Origin: Ziziphus jujuba
Lineage: Eukaryota > Streptophyta > Magnoliopsida > Rosales > Rhamnaceae
Length of the DNA: 64,000 nucleotides
Assembly (NCBI RefSeq): GCF_031755915.1
Contig: NC_083388.1
Span: 28,906,001-28,970,000, forward strand
Direction of reading: 5' to 3'
A program made the position numbers and the translations under genes. Of this stretch, positions 25,461 to 38,366 are shown piece by piece. Each line of letters opens with the position of its first letter. Within the stretch, counting starts at the first letter, position 1. The notes below the pieces were generated by a model. The model had not been told where the DNA came from. It saw only the letters and a program-made list of their open reading frames with translations, and searched no databases.

Positions 25461-27334
25461 AAGGCACACTTTTGTGAGATTTGTGAGGTTTTTGGGCTGA
25501 TTCATTCCTTGAGAGTGAAGAGATACTTGAAAGCACAAATATATTTTCATATTCCTTAATACCCGAAAGCAACATTCACATGGCTTCTTCAAGTTTTTCA
25601 ACTCCTTCTCCTCCTATCTTTAATGGGGAGAACTACAACATTTGGAGTATCAAGATGCAAGCCTACTTGAAGGCTTATGGTCTTTGGGAGGTCACCATAA
25701 ATCCCCAAGAACCCGAGCCCGTGACACAAGGGGCAACGGTCAACCAAATCAAGCACCATGAGGAGGAATTGGCTAAAGGTTTCAAGGCTCTCACCGCCAT
25801 TCATTCTTGTATTAGTGATACCATTTTCACAAGGATAATGGCATGTGAGAGTACCAAAGAAGCTTGGGACAAACTTCAAGATGAGTTCCAAGGGAGTGCA
25901 AGGACAAGGCAAATACAAATCTTTAACCTAAGGAGGGAGTTTGAGACTATCAAGATGAAAGACAAAGAAACGGTTAAGGAGTTCACCACAAGGCTTCTTA
26001 ATGTGGTGAATCAAAGTAGGGTGCTAGGTGAAAGATTAAGTGACCAAAGGATTGTGGAAAAGGTGTTGGTCTCCTTGCCCGAGAGGTTTGAAGCTAAGAT
26101 ATCTTCATTGGAGGAGTCAAGGAACCTAAATGAAATTTTCTTGACCGAGTTGGTGAATGCTTTGCAAGCTACGGAGCAAAGGAGGAGGATTAGACATGAA
26201 GAATCAATGGAGGCTGTATTTGTGTCTAAACAACATCAAAAGACACAAAATCAAAAGAAGAACAAGCTTAAGGTCATAAAGGAGAAAGGTGAAACTAGCA
26301 AACCCGAGAGGAAGTCCTATGAACCTTGTCACCATTGCAAGAAGAAAGGTCATCATCCAAGAAGGTGTTGGTGGCGGCCGGATGCATTTTGCCATAAATG
26401 CCAACAAAAGGGTCATGTGGAGAGAGTATGCAAGGCTAACAAGAAAGATAAGCAACAAGTAAATGTTGCTAAAGATAATACAAGTGACAGTGAATCCGAA
26501 GAGTTGTTTGTTGCTACTTATTTTAGTAGCATCAAGAATGATGAAGGATGAATCATTGACAGTGGAGCAACACACCATATGTCTCACAAGCATGAGTGGT
26601 TCACAAACTTGGATAGGAGCAGCCACAACAAAGTTAAAATTGGAAATGGAGCCTTGATGGAAGTGAAAGGCAAAGGAGATGTGGTGATACACACCACCAA
26701 AGGTATCAAAACTATCCATGATGTTCTCTATGTACCTTCTTTATGTGAGAACTTACTTAGTGTAGGTCAAATGCTTGAGAACAAATATGCATTACACTTC
26801 TCAAACATGACATGCACTATAGTTGATCCTCATGGAAATGAATTAATGTGTGTTGGAATGAAGAATAAGAATTTTAGGTTGAATATGGATGAAAATGGTG
26901 CATCGGTTGCATTGAACACCAAAGTTGAGAACACCTCTCAACCTTGGCATAAAAGACTAGGTCATGCTAGCTTTAAGTCATTGGTAGGCACATATGAACT
27001 TGTTAGAGACATGCCATTAGTGGAGAAGCAAGAACATGTGTGTGAAGTGTGTCAAAAAGAAAAGCATACTAGGCTAGCATTTCAATCTTGTTCTTGGAGA
27101 TCAAAGGAGAAGCTAGGACTTATACATTCGGATATTTGTGGTCCTATGAGTGTTCCATCCTTAAATAGCAGCAAGTATTTCATAACTTTCATTGATGATT
27201 ACTCAAGAATGTGTTGGGTGTATTTCCTTAAAATAAAATCACAAGCTTTGGAGAAGTTTGTAGAATTTATGAAGTTAGTGCAAAATCAATCCGGTTGCAC
27301 TATAAAGGTGTTAAAGACGGACAATGGTGGGGAA

Positions 27335-28142
27335 TGATGGAATTTGGTATAGGTTTATGTTGTTGTACCCTAGAGCACAATCATTCAAGATGTTAGTCAA
27401 GAATGATTGTTGTTGGTTCTTGGTTTTTGATTTTGGTTTTTCAAAATATGTTTTTTTTTTTGAATATTACTTCCTCAACGTTTTCATTACAATTTTCATA
27501 CTTTTAAATACATCAAAAATACAATAAGACATGCTGCCATATTGAGCAATAAATAAAAAAGCATTAAAAGTAACCAACCAAGCCAAACTACCTCAACTAA
27601 CTCTAATCAATGTGCTGGGCATGCAAGAAACCTTCTTTAATGGGCAGTTCAGCTTGTCTGTGGCATTTGAATTTGAAAACCAGCTCCATTTGATTTAAAA
27701 ATTGGAGAGAAGCCTTTTTGAATATTAGAATGTGTTCTAGCCAAAAATCAGATAAAATAAAACTGCACAAGGGTCAGATTGTTTAGGGCTTAACTTAGCC
27801 TTCCCAGCTCCAAATTGGGCCATTCTTTGTGATGCTGCTTCCTCTGTGTTTCTAGTTTATTATATCCAAAATTCAGATCCAAATCCCAAACCTTCATCAA
27901 ACGGCATCCAAGGAAGTGGAATTATGTTGCTGGAAATACAATTCCAGCAACTAGACAAAAAAAGGCCCTAAGCTTTAGTTAATGAGCTTAGGGCATTACA
28001 AAAGGATATTGTTCTTAAACATTACAAGATAAAATAAAACGCATAAACATAAATAATGTTAGGTCTTTGATGTTGCAAAACAAAGAGTGCAAGTGTAACC
28101 GAACTACCTTACACATTGTGGCAAGATCACCACATTTCAACA
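27335..28142 (-). repeat. Copia-C 3' LTR (left copy, internally deleted)
   Basis: It matches the right LTR at 35141-36145 except for two gaps. The first removes a GA-microsatellite-containing stretch (equivalent to about 35243-35390). The second removes the equivalent of about 35700-35765. It is followed by the polypurine tract, seen on the plus strand as CTCCTCCTT at 28143-28151. Confidence 0.88.
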
Positions 28143-31100
28143 CTCCTCCTTGGTGTTCTTGCTTGAAATATTTAGAATGTCAGGACCCGTCCAGAATTCC
28201 TTCCCCGGAACCCTAGACAAGCCCTGATCCCAGGGAAACCCTACCGGACCCTCCAAGGAAAATCCGGCAGAGCCTCCCCTAAGGGATTTACTTACCACAA
28301 ACTACCTGCACTGAAAACACACTTCTATACTCATCCCCTTATTCCTCCCGCAAACTACAAATTGATTTCCACAAATTTCAGCACTTCAAATAACCACAGC
28401 AGCAACCCAGTGCATAAAAACAACTACACGTCCAATACAGTATACAGAGCATTAAGTAGAAACATGTGAAATTTATAAAATGACAGATAAAGAAACAATA
28501 CAAGGTCGAGAGGAAAAAGGGAAGAAAAACTTCTTGAACCTTCGGCAACGAACTGAGACGTCGGGCTCGCCCCGGACAATCAACGTCTCCAACCTGGACC
28601 TAGGGGAACGGAATTTAAGAGTATGAGATGCTAATCATCTCAGTGAGTGACCCTATCTACTGTACACCTTTAATATTAATAATATAAAAATAAAGGAATT
28701 TAATCAATCCATACCGAACAATTACATAAATAAATAAATAAACAATTGAAATAATAATTTCTCTCAAAACCCTCACTATTCACTTCGTTGGAAATGTTCC
28801 CCTTTTAAAAACATTTTCACAAAACCCGATCTACGTATTCCCCAAAAACCAAGGGACCAAATAATTTAATAAACAACAAATAAATAAATAAATACCCCAA
28901 ATATAAATAAACTGCAATAAATTATAATAAATAATTTTAGAACACCTTTGGGGTTTAAAACATTATTTGCAATTTACACCGACGCACCACACCATATACC
29001 GGTGATGCCCTTCGATACCCAACGTCCCGAGCATCGACTGGCGGGGGGGTTAAAGAGAGAAACCTACAAACGGCACTTCGGCGTCCCGACAGTACCGCTG
29101 CTGAAACCATCAACCCGGCCAAGGAGGGGGGCGGCTGTGGCCAATAACGAACTTGCCTGCCCACGGTCCAATGGCAACTCACGGGTGAAGTAATAACCGC
29201 GCGCTAAACCACATAATAACCGCGCGCTACCACGTGTCCATACACCATACACCAGAACACCAATACTGTATGAGTGCGTCTAAAAATAAACATTATTAAC
29301 CAACCGTACCGTTTTTCAAAATTACCGTGGGAAATACATTAAATCCTCACACTTACCATCCCACGTATTTTTATTTAATAAAGTGGTACGAAACATTGAT
29401 AACCAACAAACCACAACTTTGTCGAAGTACGAGATGCAACCATAAAAATACCGCGGGCATAATTTATAAAATTTAAACAAATATTTTCGTAAAATATTTA
29501 ACCCAATTATACCCGGAAAATCAAATTTTAGACCACGTACAAATACTACCAAAATACACCTTGCTCATGCATAATAAATTAAACCACAATATAATTCATA
29601 ATTAAATCACCCCACATGAGCATAATTTAAATACCAATTTAAATACCAATTAAACATAATTAATTGCCCAAAATAATTTTTGAAGGTGGGTCACTCACCT
29701 GGAGCACGCAATTAACCCATGATCCACCACGGGATCAATTCTACGACTCACCGGTGCTCCTAGAACAAAATTCACAGACAATCAAATAAAATAATATTTT
29801 AATCGGGTAAATAATACCAGGTACCCGGGGGGGTCAAACACAAACGTTAACCAAAATAGGCGAATAATATACCGAATCAAAGCTTGAGCGATGAGGATTA
29901 CAAATCCGGTCTCCATCGACCCCAATTCCGACAGAGGTGGCCGGAATTTGGCCGGGAAGCTTCGGCCGGTTTTAAACTTGAGGGATCTTTCAAACGGTGG
30001 GGATTTTGGGCAATCTAACCCTGGAAATGGACTCAGAGGGGTCGAAAATAGTGGGATAGAGGTATGGGTCGGGCTGGGTTGGTCGGAAACGGCGAGAATC
30101 GCCGGAAACTTTCAAGTCGCCGCCGCGGACTTCACTGGCAAGATCTGGGCGCGTCCGGCGGCGGCTGGCCGGGAGATTTGGTGGCTGAGGTCACGAGATG
30201 GTGGGCTACACCGGTGGCCGGCGCGTGTGGCGTTCCGGCGACTGCAATCCGGCCAGACGGTGGTCAAACAGAGAGGGTGAGAGAGTCAAAGGAGAGAGAA
30301 AGAGAGAAAAAGTTGTGCATTTTTGTTTTGTCTCCGTCGGGCTCGGGGAAGAAGAAGGGAAGGAAGGGAAAAGGAAAGGGAAGGGTGTTTTCCCACGTGG
30401 GGAAAAAGAAAGAAAAAGAAAAAGAAAAGAAAAAGGAAAGAAAAAGAAAAAAGAAAAAGGAAAATAAAAATAAAAATGATTAAATAAAATTAATTAAATA
30501 ATATTATTATTTAAAATAATAATAAAAATAACTTGATATTACACATGGTTGACATGTGGCACCTTACTATGGTGACACATGGTCACACTTATTTAGTCAC
30601 ACGTGGCACATCGTTATACGTTCAAAAATAATAATAAAATAATATAGTATTTGAAAAATTCTACAGGTCCATAACTTTCAAACCACATGTCCAAATCGGA
30701 TGTGCCGCTAGTCTACGGACTCGTATCGACGAGCACTTCACAACCATGCATGAGTCAAAGCTCAACCTTGCATGAATAAAAAGTCAACTCCGGCACCCCT
30801 TGGATAGTTTGGACCTCAACTTGTTTTGCTCATAACTTTCAAACCGTAGCTCCGATTTCGACGTGCTACTAGTCTACGAACTTGTACCAACGTGTACTTC
30901 GTAACGGTACCTCAGTCAACCTAGAATTTCAACTGGGTCAAAAAGTCAACTTTTGACCCCTAGGCAACGGTCAACAGTCAACCTCGGTCAACGTGCAAAA
31001 AAAAAAAAAATTCCGACATGGTTCGGGACGGGGTGTTAAATAGAAGCTTCCTCAAGGTCTCAAATCTTGCTTTTGGAAGTGGCTTGGTGAAGAAATCTGC

Positions 31101-34100
31101 AAGGTTATCTTCGGTCTTGATATATTCCAAGCTTACTTCTCCATTTTCTTCAAACTCCCTCAAAGAGTGATATTTCACTGGTTCTTGGCTATTGATATGG
31201 CTGAAGTGTTGTCACATTTGATGATGGTTGAACCCTTTTGAGGATAACCAAGGTCCTCCAATAATTTCCTTAGCAAGCAATGTACTCGGCTTCGGCGGTG
31301 CTTTGAGCGGTTGTTGCTTGCTTCTTTGCATTCCATGAGAATGGTCCACTACCAAGTGAGAAAAGATACCCCGAAGTGCTCTTCATATCATCCAAGCATC
31401 CAGCCCAATCACTATCTGAGTAGGCCATTAATCTCATAACATCTTGCCTATCATACCAAACTCCAAAGTCTTGTGTTCCTTTTAAGTATCTAAGAATTCT
31501 TTTGGCACCTACAAAATGATTTTGGGATGGTGCTTGCATATATCTAGACAAAAAACATGTGGCATGCATAATATCCGGTCTTGATGAACATACATAGAGC
31601 AAACTTCCTATCATGCTTCTATATAGGGTCGGGTTTACCTTTGGTGTGCCATCCTCCTTCTTGTACTTGTCTCCTTGGCTCATTGGTGTTGACATTGGCT
31701 TGCATTCAACAAGGTTGAACTTTTTCAAAAGATCTTTGATGTATTTCTCTTGAGATATGAAGATACCCCTAGAGCATTGCATCACTTCCACTCCAAGGAA
31801 ATAATTCATTTCACCAAGGCTTGACATGTCAAACTCCTTTTCAAGTTCATTTTTCAAAACTTCCACATTCTTTTCGTTTTCACCCGTGACCAACAAATCA
31901 TCCACATAGAGTGAGATAACAACCATGCCTTCTTCATTCCTTATGTGTAGTGTTGGCTCATTTGAACTCCTCCTAAAGCCTTGGTAGATCAAGTAACCAT
32001 CAATCTTGCCATACCAAGCCCTTGGTGCTTGCTTTAACCCGTAAAGTGCCTTGTTCAGATGGTAGACTTTGTCCTCATGTCTTTGAACAATGAAGCCCTT
32101 GGGTTGCTTGACATAAACCTCCTCTTGAAGCACACCATTCAAGAAAGCTGACTTTACATCAAGGTGGTACACCTTCCATGACATTGAGGCCGAGATGGAT
32201 AGGATGAGTCTTATGGTCTCCATTCTTGCAACCGGTGCAAACGTCTCTCCATAATCTACACCCGCTTGTTGTGCATGGCCTTTTACCACAAGCCTTGCCT
32301 TATGCTTGCATATTGTTCCATCCGGGTTGAACTTGGTCCTAAAGATCCACTTTACACCAATTGGTTTCTTGTTTTTAGGTTTAGAAACCAAAGACCAAGT
32401 TTCATTCTTTTCTATCGTACCCATTTTGGTTTGCATGGCCTCCATCCACTCTTTCTTTTGCATAGCTTCTTGAGCATTGGTAGGATCACTCAAGGCAACA
32501 TTGCACCTTTCATATATTTCGGACAATGGCCTTTCTCCTTTAACACCATCTCCAATCTCCAATTTGGCTCCAATGGTCTCAAGTGCATCCTCCTCATCAT
32601 CTTCATTTTCTTTATTGTCATTGTCATTGGTTTCTTCTTCTTCATCATCCAACCAAGCATTATCTTCATGGACAAGAAGCTCCTCCTTTGTCCAATCCCA
32701 AACAACATCTTCATCAATCCTCACATCCCTTGTTACCACAAGTTTCTTGGTTTCCAAGTTGAAAACCCTAAAACCTTTGGTAACCTCACTAAAGCCGACC
32801 AAGATGCCCACATTTGCCCTTTTGTCAAGCTTGTCTCTCATGTGTGGATGAACATGGAGAAAACAAACACTTCCAAAGATTTTTATGTTGTCCAAAGATG
32901 GTTTTTCTCCATACCATATCTCATAGGGTGTCTTGGACTCATTGGCTTTGGTGTATGCTCGGTTTTGGATGTAGCTAGCCATGTATATGGCTTCGGCCCA
33001 AAAATTCTTTGGCATACTCTTCTCATGTATCATACACCTTGCCGTCTCCATCAAGGTCCTATTTTTCCTCTCATAAACACCATTTTATTGTGGTGTGTAT
33101 GGTGTTATGAATTGATGCACCATTCCATTTTCTTTGCAAAAATCCTCCATAGCCAAGCTTGTATATTCTCCACCATTGTCGCTTCTCAAACACTTCATCT
33201 TTGCATTGCTTTGGGTTTCCACCACCTTCTTAAATTCCATGAACTTCTCAAGCACTTGTGACTTGGTTGTTAGAAAATATACCCAACACAACCTTGAGTA
33301 GTCATCAATGAAGGTTAGGAAGTACTTACAATCTCCAATTGATGACAAACTCATCTGTCCACACACATCGGAATGGACTAGCTCAAGCTTCTCCTTAGCT
33401 CTCCATGAACCGGCTTTAGGGAATGGAAGCCGTATGGATTTCCCTAGTTGGCATACATCACATAGGCTTCTCATCTCCTTAATCTTTGGCATGTCCTTCA
33501 CAATGGCATTGGTGTTTTTCATGGCACCATAGCTAGAATGCCCAAGCCTTTTATGCCAAAGTTGAGAAATGGACTCCATTTTGGTTTTTAAGGCTTATTC
33601 ATTCTTAACTAGGTCCAATCTATAGCTTTTGTCCTTCAATGGTACCTTAAACAGCTCATTACCACAAGCATCATATAATACATCCATCTTTTGCAAAATT
33701 TAAAGCAAAGCCTCTTTCTACCAATTGTGCTACACTAAGCAAGTTTTCACACAAACTAGGAACATATAGCACATCTTTTATAATTTTGGTACCTTCCTTG
33801 GTGTTCAAGCACACATCTCCTTTGCCTTCTACTTCCATGAACTTGCCATCACCAATCTTCACTTTGGTTTTGTAGTTTCGGTTAAGCTCCATAAAACCAT
33901 CCTTTTGGAAACTCATGTGGTGTGAGCAACCACTATCCACAAGCCAACCGAGACCACTACTTGTGGCTTTAAGGCATGTGGCCACAAATAGGTTCTCGGC
34001 TTCTTCATTAACCACATTGGCTTGTTGTCTCCTTTGCTTGCATACTTTGGCAATGTGGCCTTTTCCTCCACATCTTTCACAAGATGCATCCGGCCTCCAA

Positions 34101-34945
34101 AAACACTTGGATGGTGGATGTCCAAGCTTCTTGCAATGAGGGCAAGGTGGATGCCCTCCTTGGTTTTGATGGCTTTGTTGTTGTTTTTGTTGATTCCATC
34201 CACTTTTGTTGTTGTTTGTGTTGTTGTTGGTTGTAAAACCGGTTTGGTTGGTGTTGTTGCTCTTCCTTCCTTTATTCTTCTATTTGTTGCCGTGGCCACC
34301 ATAGAATGCACTCTCAATGGTCTCCTCCTTTCTAATGGCTCTCCTTTGTTTGGTTGCTTGAAGAGCATTGATGAGCTCACTCAAGGTTATTTCACTAAGA
34401 TTTCTAGATTCTTCAAGGGAGGAAATCTTAGCTTCAAACCTTTCGGGTAAGCTCATCAATACTTTCTCTACTACCCTTTGATCAGTCAATTGCTCACCAA
34501 GGACCCGAATTTGATTTACTACTTTGAGCATCCTTTCCGTGAAATCCTTGAGAAGCTCATTCTCCTTCATCTTCAAGGTCTCAAACTCTCTTCTTAGGTT
34601 TAAAACTTGCATTTGCCGAGTTCTAGTATTTCCATGGAACTCCTCTTGAAGCTTTATCCAAACCTCTCTAGCACTTGTGAATGACATTATCCTTATAAAA
34701 ATGGAATCACTCACGGAGGAGTGCAAGGCAGTGAGGGCTTTGAACCCCTTGGCAACTTTGGCCTCATGTGCACTTCTTTGTGCTTGGGTTGCATTAGCTC
34801 TCAACTCTTCCACTACATAACCTTCTTCTATGACTTCCCATAAACCAAAGGCTTGAAGGCAGGCTTTCATTTTTATACTCCAAATGGAATAGTTTTGGCC
34901 TTCAAACTTAGGTGGTGTTGGGGTTGCAAAGGATTGTGAGACCAT
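28143..34945 (-). pseudogene. Copia-C gag-pol pseudogene
   Basis: Reading leftwards from an ATG at 34945: gag (FEGQNYSIWSIKMKA, LPERFEAKISSLEES), a TAG stop near 34280, then in the same frame a CCHC knuckle region and protease (WLVDSGCSHHMS) down to 33671. After a frameshift comes integrase (33579-33085, HKRLGH and TDNGGEY-like motifs). A CAA-to-TAA stop lies at about 33085, then reverse transcriptase with YVDDLLVTG and most of RNase H to 31270. A deletion and frameshift follow, then the C-terminal RNase H piece at 31178-31041. The last codons lie beyond the solo LTR at 28177-28143. Gag differs clearly from copia-A and -B, so this is a separate family. It is not functional. Confidence 0.88.
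28178..31040. mobile_element. Solo LTR, 2.86 kb, Ty3/gypsy-type family (copy 2)
   Basis: Same family, orientation and length as 18879-21740: it starts TGTCAGGACCCGTCC, has the same GC-rich block (about 29930-30250), purine-rich tract (about 30280-30470) and repeated CATAACTTTCAAACC motif, and ends GGGACGGGGTGTTAAA, with the final CA changed to AA. The target duplication tagaa is at 28173-28177 and 31041-31045, inside the RNase H C-terminal codons of copia-C. It is the innermost, hence youngest, layer of this nest. Confidence 0.82.
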
Positions 34946-35140
34946 TTGAAAAAATGGTTTTTGAAAAGTTTTGAAAAATGGACACAAGAACAAGCTCTCG
35001 GGTGGTGGTGTTTTGGTGAGTTTCAACTAGCCTTTTTGGTTTCGGTTGGAAGGCTTTAGATGGGGGATCCTCTAATAAATAAAATGGTCTAGGTTGAAAG
35101 CTCACAAGGTCCTAAGAAATTACACTAAGCTCTGATACCA

Positions 35141-36145
35141 TGATGGAATTTGGTGTAGGTTTATGTTGTTGTACCTTAGAGCACAATCATTCAAGGTGTT
35201 AGTCAAGAATGATTGTTGTTGGTTCTTGGTTCTTGATTTTGTTTTTTTTGGTTTGTTAAGGTTTTGTTTCTGGTTTTAATGGAGGTTTAGGGTTCTTGAG
35301 AAGGTTGTTAGCTTTTGGGAAGAAGAAGAAAACAAATGTAGTAGTTGAGAGAGAGAGAGAGAGAGAGAGAGAGCCAAAATTGTTGTTTTTTCAAAATATG
35401 TTTTTTTTTTTGAATATTACTTCCTCAACGTTTTCATTACAATTTTCATACTTTTAAATACATCAAAAAGACAATAAGACATGCTGCCATATTGAGCAAT
35501 AAATAAAAAGCATTAAAAGTAACCAACCAAGCCAAACTACCTCAACTAACTCTAATCAATGTGCTGGGCATGCAAGAAACCTTCTTTAATGGGCAGTTCA
35601 GCTTGTCTGTGGCATTTGAATTTGAAAACCAGCTCCATTTGACTTGAAAATTGGAGTGAAGCCTTTTTGAATATTAAAATGTGTTCTAGACAAAAATAAG
35701 ATAAAACAAAGTCCATTTACCCATTCAAAAATAATCAAACCCGAGGCAGTTTTGTCCAGATTTCTGGGCAATAAAACTGCACAAGGGTCAGATTGTTTAG
35801 GGCTTAACTCAGCCTTCCCAGCTCCAAATTGGGCCATTATTTTTCTCTGCATTTCTAGTTTATTATATCCAAAATTCAGATCCAAATCCCAAACCTTCAT
35901 CAAACGGCATCCAAGGAAGTGGACTTATGTTGCTGGAAATACAATTCCAACAACTAGACAAAAAAAGGCCCTAAGCTTTAGTTAATGAGCTTAGGGCATT
36001 ACAAAAGGATATTGTTCTTAAACATTACAAGATAAAATAAAATGCATAAACATAAATAATGTTAGGTCTTTGATGTTGCAAAACAAAGAGTGCAAGTGTA
36101 ACCGAATTACCTTGCACATTGTGGCAAGATCACCACATTTCAACA
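35141..36145 (-). repeat. Copia-C 5' LTR (right copy)
   Basis: 1,005 bp, TGATGG...CAACA on the plus strand. It includes a (GA)n microsatellite at about 35348-35373. On the minus strand the primer site TGGTATCAGAGC follows directly (plus-strand 35129-35140). Confidence 0.9.
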
Positions 36146-38366
36146 GGGAATACACAAGTGAGGCTTTCAAACAACTTTATAAGGATCATGGTATAGTTCA
36201 TCAATTCACTACACCATACACACTACAACAAAATGGTGTATGTGAAAGGAAGAACCGTACCATCATGGAGATGGCTAGATGTTTGTTGTTTGAAAGTGGC
36301 TTGCCAAAGAAGTTTTGGGCCGAAGGAGTTAATACATCCATCTACATCCAAAATAGTCTTTACTCCAAGTCTTTGAGGAGTAAAACCCCATTTGAGCTTT
36401 GGTTTGGATATAAGCATTCTCTTGACCATCTAAGGGTATTTGGAAGCATTTGTTACATCCTAGTACCACAAGAGAAGAGAGGAAAGCTTGATGAAAGGTC
36501 ACAAGTTGGTGTCTTGGTTGGCTATAGTGATGTGACCAAGGGATATAGGGTGTCTAACTAGGAAACCAAGAAACTTGTGATAAGTAGAGATGTGAAAGTT
36601 GATGAGGAAGCTAATGGGTTCGTAGTAAGGAGGAGTTGGCTAGTATGGATGAAGACAATCAGCTTGAAGCTCATGATAAGGATGAGGAACAAGGAAATGA
36701 TGAAGGTGCTGCCCATGATGATGAATATGATAAGAATGAGCTAGAAATCTCCATAGGGGCTGGTTTGGAGATTGGTGATGGTGTGAGAGGCACAAGACCT
36801 CTTAATGAGATTTATGAAAGGTGTAATGTGGCATTGAGTGATCCAATCAATGTCCAAGAGGCTATGGTAAGAAAAGAGTGGAGACAAGCCATGCAAGATG
36901 AAATCAATGTGATAAACAAGAATGACACTTGGAGCTTGGTAACCAAACCGAAGGGAAAAAATGTTATTGGGGTGAAGTGGATCTTTAGGACCAAGTACAA
37001 TCCGGATGGATCCATAAACAAGCACAAGGCAAGGCTTGTTGTCAAAGGATATGCACAACAAGCCGGTGTGGATTATGGCGAGACTTTTGCACCGGTTGCA
37101 AGGATGGAAACCATAAGACTTCTCCTTGCAATTTCGGTACAAAAGTCTTGGAAAGTATATCACCTTGATGTGAATTCAGCCTTCTTGAATGGAGTATTGA
37201 AGGAGGAGGTCTATGTTATGCAACCCGAAGGTTTTGTGCAAAAAGGAAGTGAAGAGAAGGTATACTACACAAGGCCTTGTATGGCCTTAAACAAGCTCCT
37301 AGGGCTTGGTATGCCAAGATAGATGGTTTTTTGACAAAGCATGGATTTAGGAGGAGTCTTAATGAGCCTACATTGTATATTAGAACTCATGGTTGGTGTT
37401 GGTGTCTCTTTATGTTGATGACTCCTAGTGACCGGTGGTAATGAGAAAGAAGTGAGCAATTTCAGAAGTGAGCTAGAATTGAACTTTGAGATGTCTAGCC
37501 TTGGAGAGATAAAATATTTTCTTGGAATTGAAGTTGTCCAATCATCCAAGGGCATCTTCATATCTCAAGAAAGATATGTGAAGGAGTTTCTTAAGAAGTT
37601 TGACATGGAGGATTGTAATAGCATTGCCACACCTATGAATGAAGGCACCAAGTTGGTGAAGGATGATGATTCTCCAAAGGTAAATCCTTCCATCTATAGA
37701 AGTTTAATTGGTAGCCTTTCATATGTATGCTCTACTAGACCGGATATCATGTTTAGTGTGGCTGTTTTGTCAAGATTTATGCATAGTCCATCACAAAATC
37801 ATCTTAGTTGTGCAAAAAGAATCCTAAGGTATTTGAAAGGTACTAGTGATTTTGGTGTATGGTACAAGGATGGCATGAATGAAGCTTTGCTTGGTTATAT
37901 TGATAGTGATTGGGCTGGTTCTTTGGATGATAGCAAGAGTACATCGGGCTGCATTTACACTCTTGGAAATGGTCCTTTCTCATGGAATTCCAAGAAGCAA
38001 CAAACCGTTGCACAAAGCACCGCGGAAGCCGAGTATATTGCTTGCTCAAGTTGTGCTAATCAAGGTGTTTGGCTTAGGAAATTATTGGAGGACTTGAGCT
38101 TGAATTAAGAGGAAGCCATGGTAATATTGTGTGACAATACTTCAGCAATAGCAATTGCACAAAATCCAGTCCAACATGGGAGGACCAAGCACATACCGGT
38201 TAAGTATCATTCCTTAAGGGAATTTGAAGCAAGTGGTGAAGTGAAGTTTGAATATGTGACTTCCGAGGGGAACTTGGTGGATATCTTCACCAAGCCATTG
38301 GGAAAGAAGAGATTTGAGATACTGAGAGGACTTCTCAATGTCTCATACAAAATTACCAAGGAGCAG

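Larger units (their letters stand above)
27335..36145 (-). mobile_element. Copia-C: second Ty1/copia family, inserted in copia-B integrase
   Basis: Boundaries are exact: TGATGGAATTTGG at 27335 and CAACA ending at 36145, with target duplication gggaa at 27330-27334 and 36146-36150. Removing it restores the copia-B integrase reading around TDNGGEYTS. LTRs are 27335-28142 (left, 808 bp) and 35141-36145 (right, 1,005 bp). The left LTR has two deletions, of about 165 and 65 bp, relative to the right. The minus strand reads TGGTATCAGAG right after the 35141 LTR end and AAGGAGGAG just before the other LTR, so the element runs right to left. A 2.86-kb solo LTR lies inside its 3' end. Confidence 0.92.

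Noticed and set aside
32266..33261. Long plus-strand open frame of 331 codons opposite copia-C
   Set aside because: It is antisense to the copia-C reverse transcriptase and integrase region, which has all the diagnostic motifs on the minus strand; this frame has none.
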